The notes under the pieces are model-generated. The model did no database searches and had not been told where the DNA came from. It saw only the letters and a list, made by a program, of their open reading frames with translations. 64,000 nt of DNA from JAAXKN01 sp050259615 (lineage in GTDB: Bacteria; Bacteroidota; Ignavibacteria; Ignavibacteriales; SURF-24), in assembly GCA_050259615.1 (NCBI GenBank), contig JBLNAZ010000241.1:1-64000 (forward strand). Reading direction: 5' to 3'. Both the position numbers and the translations under genes were made by a program. How positions within the stretch are numbered: position 1 is the stretch's first letter; every line of letters begins with the position of its first letter. Below are positions 46,001 through 54,216 of the stretch, one piece after another.

Positions 46001-46637
46001 GACCGTTGGAATCCAGGGCCATTAAATTACCCGTTGTGCCAGTAATGCCAGTGTGGGAAGTGGCGTCATTGAGGTTGTGCAGTTTATCATGGCTCTTGTC
46101 AACTGCGCCTTTAGCCTGGGCTGCTGTCACAGTATTACTTCCGTCACTTACGGTGTCAGCGGCACCAACCCGTCCGTCGTCATTGGCGTCATATCTCGAT
46201 TTAAGCATATCGCCAGCACCCGAACCTGTAGCTGCAATCGTGACGTCCGTTCTGTCACTTCCTGCGTTGTCGGCTGCTGTAATTGATATGCCGCTTCCTT
46301 CAACAAAGTTAATCTGTTTACGGGCCTGGCCTGTCAAACTTCCAGCTTTTGCAACTTCAACCTTCTGCGTTGAACTGTTATTAGCTACGTTCACCACGTA
46401 GTCTTCGCCCGAAGTCCCAATGGAAGCCGTTACGCTTGTAACAAAGTGCTGGCCGCCGCCGCCAGTTACAGATATGATACCCTGGCTGCCGTCGGCTTTC
46501 CCGTAGTAAATCTTGCCCTCGTCGGTAGCAAGAAAGAAACGTCCTCTGGCTAAGACTGCAGGCTTATTTGCAAGTAAACCTTCATTCCAGTCAAAGTACA
46601 TATCGTTAATACCCGGAACCCTATATCCTGAACTCAT
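43077..46637 (-). CDS. Tailspike with right-handed beta-helix (pectate-lyase fold)
   Basis: In this 1186-residue protein, residues 1-~135 form a virion-attachment part. Two tandem repeats of about 190 residues follow, starting near 142 and 332 ('GDMLKSRYDANDDGRV' and 'GDMLKSTYDTDNDGRV', each with 'SDGSNTVTAAQA'). From about 519 a pectate-lyase-type helix begins ('VDTYGVHKDGATDDAVHLQS') and runs past 930. A C-terminal beta sandwich and a 'GPNMILYGSAAPAADADQNW' end follow. The 'D-x-N/D-D-x-D/G-R' segments resemble calcium-binding loops. It should bind or cut surface glycans of the host. Confidence 0.85.
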   Translation of the reverse strand: MSSGYRVPGINDMYFDWNEGLLANKPAVLARGRFFLATDEGKIYYGKADGSQGIISVTGGGGQHFVTSVTASIGTSGEDYVVNVANNSSTQKVEVAKAGSLTGQARKQINFVEGSGISITAADNAGSDRTDVTIAATGSGAGDMLKSRYDANDDGRVGAADTVSDGSNTVTAAQAKGAVDKSHDKLHNLNDATSHTGITGTTGNLMALDSNGLPVDSTKKPSDFAAVGHSHASSDVSDFTEAAQDAVGNMFQNSSSVTFTYNDASNTISAAVVSESTIGKVGVLKNGNLSSTSSILNFIEGAGITINTAVGIDPRIADITIAATGGGGGTGDMLKSTYDTDNDGRVESADAISDGSNTVTAAQAQAAVNNSHGRSHNLASTSDHSGIAGTSGNFMSLNASGLPADSGYKPSDFLTGAHTQTASTITDFNEAAQDAVGAALASSSTVTPTYNDAGNTISMAVIADSVVEKLEIAASSTLVGTRKRLNFLQGANVTLTVTDDSVNNKVDVLIAASAGAGGSNYEVYVDTYGVHKDGATDDAVHLQSAITGLGATKCTLVITKGTYLISSQSLSFPDSMRLQFENGANFKIESGRTVTMYAPIAGFTQIFSGTNLANVHIQGACDAYLPSWWGLNDQGAAASNTTAMQAAIDMAQTAYNDHGSAPKILVPAGHFDLNTVNVKQVAVEGMGSQQTIFHLQSSPVFDLAGNDNYSLKGFKIIGSGSGTGIRGGAISNGANRFWMEDIYCYNLAYGIDITGWIGDMRNIWANTCSVGLRGQTLNGVRLNFQAESCTTALILNNSSGVIIDGGCIENCTTGISIDDDDAFSASDTSQGIVISGHYQEANTVGIRIGTQMASYNHNIIIEGGKFTGNWSNGMINDMNFDYVNGLRIVNAFISCPINIMNHARDVKVDSSPEYYTASATTRASWIRSATKNQKRIENFIPNPYFRTPLRGFTTVGYANATGAATSDEAEKMNGGGWKISATGGGAGVNMELRIPDIAADQLQGKRAIVSGWMYVSTDTDFNWSGFSNPVAQPQILVSYYVGGVETTSTGYASQAGFRQGYWNFFMTELDIPASVDWMKVYVCVNKNGSGTPSAGTYVVVSGLCLCEAPVVIGELMNGQWVQHPYAGVEVGPNMILYGSAAPAADADQNWQVGDKVINTAPSAAGVAEWVCTAGGGTPTWTALTLS

Positions 46638-47299
46638 TGCTTTTCTCCAAATTTGTATCTTGGTTTACGTTTATTTTGACTTGCCTGTATCTGCTTGTAC
46701 TTTATAACTTCCATGTTGAAGTCAGCAAACATTTCCGGGATTGCCTGGCTTAAGAGGAACGTTATAAGTAAAGGTTCATACGTCGGCGGTATATGCAAAT
46801 AACCTTCAAATGTCGCCCCGTCGAAGCGCCCCCATTCCTGGTTCTTATTTAAGGTCGGTTTATAGAGCCCGTATTCAGGATAAAACCAAAGTCGCGGAAT
46901 CATTTCCCCGTCAGGCTCCGGCGCAAATGTTATCTTCCAGACGTCTTCCCCTCCGTCAAAGTATATGGCATAGGCACCTATTGTGCCCTGCGAACTTTCG
47001 CCGGAAGAGTTCATTTCTGTTATATCCATTTTCACCAAATCGTGACCGTTTAATTCACACTTTATATCCAGGCCGAAGTCCAGGGGAAGGACGAAAGTAT
47101 TAACACCTTTGGGGCACACTATATCAATAAAGGACTTTGCCGGGCGAAGCTCTTCTAAGATTTTCTTCTGTCCGGCACTAATCCAGTAAGCAATAGTCTT
47201 CTCTCCCAGTTCCAGGTATTCCAGGCCCCTAACCCTGGTCTGTATGCGGTACTGAACTAAGAATAAGTCGCGTATTTCTTTTATTGTTAAGCCGTACAT
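46634..47299 (-). CDS. Phage head-tail adaptor/tail protein
   Basis: The 221-residue protein begins 'MYGLTIKEIRDLFLVQYRIQ' and has a beta-rich centre ('WKITFAPEPDGEMIPRLWFY') and a helical basic tail. Its start resembles the next gene upstream ('SLTLKVIRDLVILD'), suggesting paralogous adaptor subunits. It overlaps the tailspike gene by 4 bases (ATGA). Confidence 0.6.
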   Translation of the reverse strand: MYGLTIKEIRDLFLVQYRIQTRVRGLEYLELGEKTIAYWISAGQKKILEELRPAKSFIDIVCPKGVNTFVLPLDFGLDIKCELNGHDLVKMDITEMNSSGESSQGTIGAYAIYFDGGEDVWKITFAPEPDGEMIPRLWFYPEYGLYKPTLNKNQEWGRFDGATFEGYLHIPPTYEPLLITFLLSQAIPEMFADFNMEVIKYKQIQASQNKRKPRYKFGEKQ

Positions 47300-47311
47300 T
47301 TAGTGCCTCAC

Positions 47312-48004
47312 TTATTCTGCTTTTGGTCTTACGGAATCCTTCTGGTGGGCCTGTTCAATGGCTCCCAGGTATTTGTTATAAGCCTCGGCAATCGCGTTAT
47401 CAATGGCTTTAGATTCCAGGACTGCATCTTTAATGAGGCCCATTTTGTTCTTTATCTGGAACTCGGCACGGGCTAAAATAAAGTCCTCATACTCGTCCGG
47501 TATCTCTGACAAGCTGGCATCAGTTGTAAGGGGTGCCACGCGCTTGTAGTATGTAAACTGGATTGTTGAAATCGTGTTAGGTGCTGCAAATATCTGCCCT
47601 CCCACACGGCAGAATATCGGTTCAGTAAGGCTCGGCGTCGAAAAGGTATTTAATATCTGTTTCAAGAATTGTCTGTCGTCAACTTCAAAGCCTATACCGT
47701 TTACACCACCGACGCCAGTGGTCGTAATGTATTTTATGGCTCCCGGCATTTCCAGCATATCGGGCAGGTCGCTCGAAACTGTAATAAGGCGGCACGGAGT
47801 CCCGGCAAAAGAACCCATAAGGACGTTCCCATTACCGACTTTTTCCCAGTGTTTCATTCCAAGACCGTTAAGCTGCATCTGCACGTAATACTGTGCTAAG
47901 TTAATTTCTTTATTTACTCTGACCGGGGGAAACTGGGGATTGGCCTGCACTCCGCAGTCAAGAATAACAAGGTCGCGTATTACTTTAAGTGTTAAACTTC
48001 CCAT
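47312..48004 (-). CDS. Phage adaptor-like protein
   Basis: The 230-residue protein ('MGSLTLKVIRDLVILDCGVQ') has the 'FPPVRVNKEINLAQYYVQMQL' segment and a helical end ('FILARAEFQIKNKMGLIKD') typical of head-completion or adaptor proteins of podoviruses. It is the middle of three related-size genes between capsid and tailspike. Confidence 0.55.
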   Translation of the reverse strand: MGSLTLKVIRDLVILDCGVQANPQFPPVRVNKEINLAQYYVQMQLNGLGMKHWEKVGNGNVLMGSFAGTPCRLITVSSDLPDMLEMPGAIKYITTTGVGGVNGIGFEVDDRQFLKQILNTFSTPSLTEPIFCRVGGQIFAAPNTISTIQFTYYKRVAPLTTDASLSEIPDEYEDFILARAEFQIKNKMGLIKDAVLESKAIDNAIAEAYNKYLGAIEQAHQKDSVRPKAE

Positions 48005-48016
48005 TTTACTAATTCC

Positions 48017-48661
48017 TTACATATAAAGTTGTTGTGTCATTCCTAAGAATTTCTGGTATTCTTCTAAGGACTCCTGCGTCCTTAAGTCTTTCCTTAAGAC
48101 TGCGCTGTAGGCAAACTGTATAACTGCGTTATGGGCTGCTTCAATCGTGTCCAGACTGTCCGTGACCGCACTTGCAGAGGCAGGTCTTCTTAAGTACAAT
48201 ACCTCGCAGGCCCCACTTCCTGTAATGCCAGGCTCAAACCAAATAGAGCCGAAGCGCACGTAGAAGTACGGAGCATCAGCAGTAGCAGCCAGGAAGCTAT
48301 TGGCCTGGTCAAAGGGGTCACGTTCACTTAAAGAACGTTCGTAGCAGGGTTTCAGGTTGTTACCGTTGACCGAGTAGCTTGCACCTACGATATACATACA
48401 ATCGGCTGGCATAGGCATCTGCGGAGTGTACATAACAGGAATCGAGTTCGAACTCATGTATCTCTGCAGCACTTCCGGCAGCTTTTCCATGCCGTTTACC
48501 ACGCGCTTAGAACGGTAAATTGAGAAGATGATTTTAACCACTTCCCGAACGCCGTCATTTAAGGCAGTCATAAGTTCAGTTGTGTCTTTGTAGAATCCGT
48601 CTGAAATTCCGGCTTCATCAAGGTAGGTTCTAAGCCTTACAATAGCTTCACTGACTGTCAT
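48017..48661 (-). CDS. Head-tail adaptor (DUF6682/gp4-like) protein
   Basis: In the 214-residue protein the N-terminus 'MTVSEAIVRLRTYLDEAGIS' and 'TALNDGVREVVKIIFSIY' match the helical start of phage adaptor proteins. 'CEVLYLRRPASASAVTDSLD' and 'AVIQFAYSAVLRKDLRTQE' match their second half. It likely sits below the portal ring. Confidence 0.6.
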   Translation of the reverse strand: MTVSEAIVRLRTYLDEAGISDGFYKDTTELMTALNDGVREVVKIIFSIYRSKRVVNGMEKLPEVLQRYMSSNSIPVMYTPQMPMPADCMYIVGASYSVNGNNLKPCYERSLSERDPFDQANSFLAATADAPYFYVRFGSIWFEPGITGSGACEVLYLRRPASASAVTDSLDTIEAAHNAVIQFAYSAVLRKDLRTQESLEEYQKFLGMTQQLYM

Positions 48662-48667
48662 AGTTAA

Positions 48668-48970
48668 TTATCCTTTCTTAGCCTTGTTAGCTAATTTCTG
48701 AATTACCTTATCGGGGTCGTGTACAATCGGCTCGCCGGAAACGGGTTTAAGTTCTTCAACTTCGTCCGGCACAACCTCGATTACCTTCGGTATGTCCTGA
48801 ACTTTTTCCATGCCTAAAGAAACTCCGCGCTTCTTAGCGAGCGTGATTTCACTATCCAGAACTTTAATCATTTCAGGGTCGTCAAGTTCGAGCATACCTT
48901 CATTGAAACTGAACTGGTAACCCCCGGCAAAGTGCATACGTTTTAAGTGTGCGGATAAATAAAGTGCCAT
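48668..48970 (-). CDS. Small phage head-associated protein
   Basis: The 100-residue protein ('MALYLSAHLKRMHFAGGYQF') has an acidic middle and lysine-rich end ('KVIQKLANKAKKG'). It is located between the capsid gene's terminator and the adaptor genes. No family is recognised. Confidence 0.5.
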   Translation of the reverse strand: MALYLSAHLKRMHFAGGYQFSFNEGMLELDDPEMIKVLDSEITLAKKRGVSLGMEKVQDIPKVIEVVPDEVEELKPVSGEPIVHDPDKVIQKLANKAKKG

Positions 48971-48994
48971 TGTGGTCTTGTCCTTAATGTTATT

Positions 48995-49032
48995 AAAAGA
49001 AAAGGGCAGGCAGCTTAAACTACCTGCCCTGG
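48995..49032 (-). terminator. Terminator behind the major capsid gene
   Basis: The minus strand has GGGCAGG (49029-49023) and CCTGCCC (49010-49004) as a 7-bp stem followed by TTTTCTTTT. It would reduce read-through after capsid mRNA, so that capsid is made in excess over the adaptor proteins. Confidence 0.75.
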
Positions 49033-49057
49033 TATTTAACTTAGGTTAATTAAGAGG

Positions 49058-50257
49058 TCAAACAGCATTGCTGTCGTATAAAATACCATGACGTTCCTCG
49101 TTGGCAATCTGGATTCCCAAGTCAGCAAGAATCTGTGTGGATTTTCCGTCAGTGCCGGGGGTCTCGATACCTTCCTCGATTCTGAACCTTCTGGAACCCT
49201 TCTCGTCATTGGCCATAAAGCGGAGCTTCATGCCTAACGGGTCAACGGTAAAACCGAACTTCGAGAACTTACCGTCCATCATTGGATTCCAAACCAGTTC
49301 CAGGCGACCGAAGGGGGTAATGTAACGGTTTACGTCAACGCCGTATTCGCGGGCAATCGGCATAACCGTGTACTGGTCTTTTACGAATTTGTTGATTGCT
49401 GCAAGCTGTGTTGCACCGCAGTAATGTCTCTTAACCTTGCTGGAACCTTTGGCCGAGAAAACCTGCTGCAGATATGCGTCGAAAGCAGCTTCGGTCAGGG
49501 TTGTAGCGTAAGAAACCTTATTGGTAGTAACACGGCCTAAGAAGCCCATACCGTAAGTGAAACGGTAGTTGGTGGAAACTGTGACTGTCCCGGAGGCAGT
49601 AGCAAAGAGGAAGTTCCTCTCGTACTGTGCTTTCATTTCCAGAACTTTCTTGCGAACTTCGTCTTTGTGGGATTTCCCACCAGTGTAAGTATCGCCAGCC
49701 TGACGTCTTCCAGAGGTAGTAACGGTCTCTTTGAAAATCGTGCAGTAGTTGTACTTTTCGATTTCTTTTGTAGAGGTAGCTACTCTTGCTCCGTCGAACT
49801 CGGCATTTCTGGAACCGATTTTCTTAACGTAAGAACCAGCAGCAGCAGCGGTAATGTTGGTTGACCCGTCAATATGAGTAATGTCAACCTGGCCACTGTC
49901 AACTGAATCCACAAAAACCATTTGGTCAGTCTTTTCAATAAGCAGAATGTCGCCCTGGCTAATCCAGGTTGCGTCAGTAAGGCCGATATTGTCTTCACTG
50001 GCAGCGCCGCCAGAGATTCCACCACCAGCCAGGGTGGTCTGATAAGGAAACATTTCGTCTTCAAACCAGCTAAATTTGCCATTGGCATTGATAACTTTTT
50101 CAGCTTTGTTTATTCCCTGGGAGAAATAAAGCCACTGTAACATGGGGTACTGATACGGTTCAAGCAGATAGAGGTATCTATCTACGTCCGGCATCTGGTT
50201 AGCGGCAAGCTGATTTATCGTGGTTTGAGTTCCGAGAACAACACCTGTCATTGCCAT
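49058..50257 (-). CDS. Major capsid protein, SU10/DUF5309 type
   Basis: The 399-residue protein resembles SU10-type HK97-fold capsid proteins: 'LLEPYQYPMLQWLYFSQG', 'ISGGAASEDNIGLTDATW', 'NYCTIFKETVTTSGRRQAG', 'EMKAQYERNFLFATASG' and 'PFGRLELVWNPMMDGKFSKF'. It lies after the scaffold gene, with a CCTGC/GCAGG hairpin in its leader (50277-50292) and its own terminator, as expected for the most abundant virion protein. Confidence 0.85.
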   Translation of the reverse strand: MAMTGVVLGTQTTINQLAANQMPDVDRYLYLLEPYQYPMLQWLYFSQGINKAEKVINANGKFSWFEDEMFPYQTTLAGGGISGGAASEDNIGLTDATWISQGDILLIEKTDQMVFVDSVDSGQVDITHIDGSTNITAAAAGSYVKKIGSRNAEFDGARVATSTKEIEKYNYCTIFKETVTTSGRRQAGDTYTGGKSHKDEVRKKVLEMKAQYERNFLFATASGTVTVSTNYRFTYGMGFLGRVTTNKVSYATTLTEAAFDAYLQQVFSAKGSSKVKRHYCGATQLAAINKFVKDQYTVMPIAREYGVDVNRYITPFGRLELVWNPMMDGKFSKFGFTVDPLGMKLRFMANDEKGSRRFRIEEGIETPGTDGKSTQILADLGIQIANEERHGILYDSNAV

Positions 50258-50332
50258 TGTAAGAATTCTCCTAATGCCTGCTGTTATGCAGGAAGTTAGT
50301 TTTTACAAATTCCCAGGGTATTTGTGTCTGTT

Positions 50333-51469
50333 CTACTCCTGGGGGTTCATCTGATTAAAAGTCGCCTCTTCGTCAGATAGTAAGCCTTCCATGAGTTCTG
50401 TGCGCTTCGGGTTTGGCTTTTTGTCCTTGCTGTTAAAATCAGAAGGTTTACGTTTCTTTGACTCTTTCAGAGCCTCGGCAGCTTTCTTCTGTGCAAGGGC
50501 GTTCAGCCTTCTTTCTTCAAGTTCCTCCGTGGCATCTTCTTCCATACCTTCAACGTCCTGCAGTTCAAAGTTGAGGTTGAAGAAGTTCACCAGGTCTTTT
50601 ACAAAACGCTGCGGCTTCTTTTCGTATATAGGCATGAGGTCTATGAGGTCGTCAGCGTACTCTTCCTTAAACGCTTTAAGAACTTCCTGAATGTTTACAC
50701 CCTCCGGGAGATTTCTCTGAATTTCATCAGAGAGTTCCTTTTGGGCCTGACGTTTAGCATATTCTTGGGCACTTTCAATTTGAGGTTTCAGCTTTCCTGT
50801 TTCATCAGCCAGGGCCTTCGCGTATTCTTTCCTGACCGAGTTCTGGATTGTAACGGCAATCGAAGTAATGGCTTTCGTTAAGCCAGACTGAAAACCGTCG
50901 TCCAACGGGTCAGGGAGTTTACTTAAATGCTCCTGTACTAAAACATCAAGACTCTTTTCCTCTGGAACCGGGGCAGCCTCTTCGCGTTTTTCTGCCACAG
51001 GCTTTTCCGTGTGTCCACGTTCCATTTCGGCCATTTTCTGTCGGGTTCTTGTGTACTCGGAGGTTATATTTCTATAACTGCGTCCAAGTTCACTGTACGG
51101 AAGACCTACCATATTTTTAGGCAGTCCGTGTTCCCTGACAAATTCAGCCGTCATTACTGGCTCGCTTGGCGCTGCACTTTCTTCCTCTTCCTCTTCCGGG
51201 GTTTCGGTTTTGGCAGGCTGCGGCTTATTATCAGACTTCCCCTTTAAGCGGTATTCCTGCTTTTTAGGAGCTTGGTCTTTTGCCTCGGCCTTCGGAGTTT
51301 CAACTTGCTTCGGCTTTTGCGTTGTCTCGGCCTTTTCCTTTACCTCTTCAATCTGTTCCTCTGCCGGGTCTTGGATTGTGGGCTCCGGGGTGCCGTAAGA
51401 TTCTTCATCATTGATAAGGTCTTTAATCAAACTGTTACCACTGTTGGGTTCTTGGTTTGCAAGTGCCAT
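50333..51469 (-). CDS. Scaffold protein
   Basis: The 378-residue protein is highly charged and largely coiled. It has an acidic Glu/Pro/Lys-rich N-terminal half, a helical C-terminal half ('FKEEYADDLIDLMPIYEKKP') and a lysine-rich end, which is the composition of podovirus scaffolds. It lies between portal and capsid genes and starts 46 bases after a late promoter. Confidence 0.75.
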   Translation of the reverse strand: MALANQEPNSGNSLIKDLINDEESYGTPEPTIQDPAEEQIEEVKEKAETTQKPKQVETPKAEAKDQAPKKQEYRLKGKSDNKPQPAKTETPEEEEEESAAPSEPVMTAEFVREHGLPKNMVGLPYSELGRSYRNITSEYTRTRQKMAEMERGHTEKPVAEKREEAAPVPEEKSLDVLVQEHLSKLPDPLDDGFQSGLTKAITSIAVTIQNSVRKEYAKALADETGKLKPQIESAQEYAKRQAQKELSDEIQRNLPEGVNIQEVLKAFKEEYADDLIDLMPIYEKKPQRFVKDLVNFFNLNFELQDVEGMEEDATEELEERRLNALAQKKAAEALKESKKRKPSDFNSKDKKPNPKRTELMEGLLSDEEATFNQMNPQE

Positions 51470-51514
51470 ACTGATTTATTCCCTTGGTTATTAAAATAAT
51501 TTCATAAATGATTA

Positions 51515-51555
51515 TCGGTAAAGTAATGAAACAAACCTTTGTTTCGCTACACTTC
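51515..51555 (-). promoter_or_regulatory. Putative phage late promoter, copy 3
   Basis: The minus strand reads GAAGTGTAGCGAAACAAAGG, then TTTGTTTCATTACTTTACCG, the most diverged copy of the family. It abuts a GGCCAGT/ACTGGCC inverted repeat (51556-51574) at the portal 3' end and precedes the scaffold-capsid unit. Confidence 0.55.
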
Positions 51556-51564
51556 GGCCAGTGG

Positions 51565-53613
51565 TCAACTGGCCTTACGTTTATAAGCTGACTTCTTAGA
51601 CTTTTTTGCCACGGATTTAGACTTTTCCTTAGACGTTTTGGCCTGAACCTGTGCTTTCTTGGCTTCAATGTACATCTGCACGGCCCTATCCTTATCGGCT
51701 TCTGCCGAACGTGAAACAATCTGCATCTGGTTTTTCAGTCCGTCCTGCAATACCTGGGCCTTCTGTATGTTGGCCTGTTCCTGGGCTGCCTGGGCCTGTG
51801 CCTGCTGTATAGAGGCAAATTCCTGCAGGAGTTTAAGACGGTCGGCATGAGGAACGTCCATGTACCTAAGTTTAAGTTCCTGCCAACTGGCCAACTGCTG
51901 CAAAAATGGATTAGTCTGTTCGTTTAATATCATCTGATTCAAGCGTTTCTGGCGCACTGAATCGTTCATATTGGTATCGGTAATCGAAAGCTCAAAGGCT
52001 GCGTCGTCCAGGTATGCCAGGCCCATATTCTTCTGATTGACCTTTACGTAACCTGCACCGGGACGCTGAATTGAAGGCTGGTATAAACCTTCATACTGCA
52101 GAATAGCCAGCATTTCTTCCGATACCTCACCGCCCAGGAGCTTAACCACGTACTCGGCCTTAGAGTATTTCCTTAAGCGTTCAATTAGTTTCCAGCCTAA
52201 GTCGTGTTTGAAGCGGTGCAGGTTATCTAAGAATACGAAGGCCATTAAATCACCCTGCTGCTTCTTTATGTCAATGGCAACGCCACTTTCTCCGGCAGCT
52301 TCTTTTAAGCCCTGCCAGCTACGGCCCCCCGTCATGTCTTCAATTAGCTGCTGCATCAGTATGGCAGTCTGGAACCACTGGGGGTTGGCACCCTTACCCT
52401 GTATGGCACTAATGGAATTTGGCTGCGTAACACCAATCGGGATTCCGTCTTCAAGTTTCTGTATCGCACTTTCCAGTGTCTCACCTGCAGCCAGGTTATT
52501 TACAACGACTTCATAGGCAGTTTTAATGTCTGTCCCGAAGGCGTAGTCAATCTGACTGAAAAGCCTGTCAAACCAACGCTGCGGAGATTTGAGTACGTCG
52601 GTTAAAGTCCACCAGTCGTCTTGGAACTGGAAAGCCTGGTAGATTGCCAGGGGAAAAGTGTCGTCGTCAGTTTCTTCGTATTCCAGAATCCCGGCGTAAG
52701 TAAAAACGTACTTGTCAATTTTCTCTTCGCGTGAAGTCTCAATGGAGCTTGTAGGTATGAGACCGAAGTTCTCTAAGTAGCCTGCCTGCAGTTCCCTTAA
52801 ATACTGGTCGGCTTCTTTCTTGTCGCGGAACTTGGCAACGACCTGGCTATTTTTCTTCCCGTAAAGGTTCTGGAAATCATCAAACATTACCAGGTAGTAG
52901 TCCCTTAAAACCCTCTGGTAGTGTGTGATTTTACTAAGCATATCGTAAGCTGCACTCCCACCGTAGTTTAAGTTCACCCAGTAGGAAACCTTGTCGCGCC
53001 CCATTTGGAAGAAATCATCAGAAGGGACGATTGCCTCTGTCGCCTCTAAACCATACTCTTCTTCCAACTGATAGCGGTAGCACCAGTCGCGCGTTGCAAT
53101 CCAAAGGGCCTTGTTCTTCTCGTAGTCGCTGGCATTAGAGTCCCATATTACGTCGCGGTAGTCTTTGGTTTCCAGGTACACCTGGTCATTAAGGTTATGG
53201 TCTTTTCTCACCCCGATATAAACCACCCCGTATGATATAGCGATACCGGAGGCATAGGTGTCGCTTTCCAAATATTTCATGTTGGACTGTCTTTCAACGT
53301 CCTGCATCTGCACGGTTCCGATTTCAGCCTTCACTTCGTCCTGTACGTCGGCAGAAGCCTCGACCTTCCAGCCCGTGCGGTTCATTCTCTGGTTTGATAA
53401 GAAGTAGTTCAGCTTCGTCTGTGTCAGACCTATTGAAATTGCCTGGCGTCCCTGGGCCTCATGCTCTGCTTTTTGAGCTTCACTCCAATGGTCGCCCTTA
53501 AAAATCCTTTCGTTCTCTTCGGCAATCTGCCACTTCTCCATGAACTTTGGAGAACTGGCGTTGTGCATATTCATTAAGTCGAAGTGAGTAAGTGGAGCCT
53601 TAATATTTTTCAT
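51565..53613 (-). CDS. Portal protein, P22-like
   Basis: The 682-residue protein has the N-terminal 'ENERIFKGDHWSEAQKAEHE', 'QTKLNYFLSNQRMNRTGW' and 'SGIAISYGVVYIGVRKDHNL' segments seen in P22-type portals. The long helical barrel end is Gln/Ala-rich ('FASIQQAQAQAAQEQANIQK'), with a basic tail. The dodecameric ring is the DNA entry point and tail anchor. It follows the terminase and two small genes. Confidence 0.85.
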   Translation of the reverse strand: MKNIKAPLTHFDLMNMHNASSPKFMEKWQIAEENERIFKGDHWSEAQKAEHEAQGRQAISIGLTQTKLNYFLSNQRMNRTGWKVEASADVQDEVKAEIGTVQMQDVERQSNMKYLESDTYASGIAISYGVVYIGVRKDHNLNDQVYLETKDYRDVIWDSNASDYEKNKALWIATRDWCYRYQLEEEYGLEATEAIVPSDDFFQMGRDKVSYWVNLNYGGSAAYDMLSKITHYQRVLRDYYLVMFDDFQNLYGKKNSQVVAKFRDKKEADQYLRELQAGYLENFGLIPTSSIETSREEKIDKYVFTYAGILEYEETDDDTFPLAIYQAFQFQDDWWTLTDVLKSPQRWFDRLFSQIDYAFGTDIKTAYEVVVNNLAAGETLESAIQKLEDGIPIGVTQPNSISAIQGKGANPQWFQTAILMQQLIEDMTGGRSWQGLKEAAGESGVAIDIKKQQGDLMAFVFLDNLHRFKHDLGWKLIERLRKYSKAEYVVKLLGGEVSEEMLAILQYEGLYQPSIQRPGAGYVKVNQKNMGLAYLDDAAFELSITDTNMNDSVRQKRLNQMILNEQTNPFLQQLASWQELKLRYMDVPHADRLKLLQEFASIQQAQAQAAQEQANIQKAQVLQDGLKNQMQIVSRSAEADKDRAVQMYIEAKKAQVQAKTSKEKSKSVAKKSKKSAYKRKAS

Positions 53614-53617
53614 GGTA

Positions 53618-53872
53618 TTAGACCTGCTTGATTAAATCATATCCGATTACTGTTGAGACACCGACCCCTACGCCTTCGCAGTCATGCAGGTCATAGGTTG
53701 TCTCTTCGCCACTTATGGCCATTAAAAGAATTTCATCTGCAAGAGCTCTCGGTACTGCAATCATTTCCTGGTATTCTAAACCACAACGATTGCAATGATA
53801 GCGGAAATAAACACCCTCGGAATTCATTGGAATAATTGGAGCCATTTTCTCTATAAGCTGTGACATTATCAT
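53618..53872 (-). CDS. Small phage protein with a Cys/His cluster
   Basis: The 84-residue protein has 'YFRYHCNRCGLEYQEMIAVP', a CxxC with nearby His that may bind zinc, and a C-terminal 'DLHDCEGVGVGVSTVIGYDL'. The start could be the first ATG or the one two codons on. It overlaps the preceding gene by 4 bases and lies 4 bases before the portal gene. Confidence 0.6.
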   Translation of the reverse strand: MIMSQLIEKMAPIIPMNSEGVYFRYHCNRCGLEYQEMIAVPRALADEILLMAISGEETTYDLHDCEGVGVGVSTVIGYDLIKQV

Positions 53873-54153
53873 AATACACCCCGGTATATGTTTATGTACC
53901 TCTGCAATTCATTCTTTGCTTCAAGCGGCGTCAGTTTCCACGCACTTTCAAAGTCAGGCTCGACCTTACTTCCCTGGTGCTTTTCCGTATTAACTACACG
54001 GCCATAAGCCTTAAATCTGTTCGATTCCGTAAGACAAGCTATCTGGCACAGGAAGCCTTTATACTGCCAACGCTGTGACCATTCGACTTCTTCTTTTTTG
54101 TCGTCCCGGCTCTTGAAGCGTTCTAAATCTTCCGGCATTATAATGAGTGACAT
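53869..54153 (-). CDS. Small phage hypothetical protein
   Basis: The 94-residue protein ('MSLIIMPEDLERFKSRDDKK', 'GFLCQIACLTESNRFKAYGR', 'LTPLEAKNELQRYINIYRGV') is soluble, with no known motif. It is the first gene of a unit that starts at the late promoter at 54172 and runs through the portal gene. Confidence 0.6.
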   Translation of the reverse strand: MSLIIMPEDLERFKSRDDKKEEVEWSQRWQYKGFLCQIACLTESNRFKAYGRVVNTEKHQGSKVEPDFESAWKLTPLEAKNELQRYINIYRGVL

Positions 54154-54171
54154 TGCAGTTCCTTTTTTAAT

Positions 54172-54214
54172 TACGGGATAATATATACTAAAAATTCTTT
54201 TTGCGCCTTACTTC
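54172..54214 (-). promoter_or_regulatory. Putative phage late promoter, copy 2
   Basis: The minus strand reads GAAGTAAGGCGCAAAAAG, AATTTTTAGTATATATTATCCC. It begins at the end of the terminase gene and lies 18 bases before the next gene. TACT/AGTA and GCGC/GCGC dyads frame its upstream edge. Confidence 0.6.
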
Positions 54215-54216
54215 GC

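Noticed and set aside
45919..46401. 160-aa plus-strand ORF in the tailspike region
   Set aside because: It is the complement of the repetitive tailspike sequence; its low-complexity Ser/Ala/Val content is typical of such shadows.
51541..51560. GCGAAAC on the minus strand as a third hammerhead core
   Set aside because: GAAAC is followed by a self-complementary AAACAAA/TTTGTTT, but no CUGANGA element, stem II or GUC cut site can be placed; it fits the late-promoter family better.
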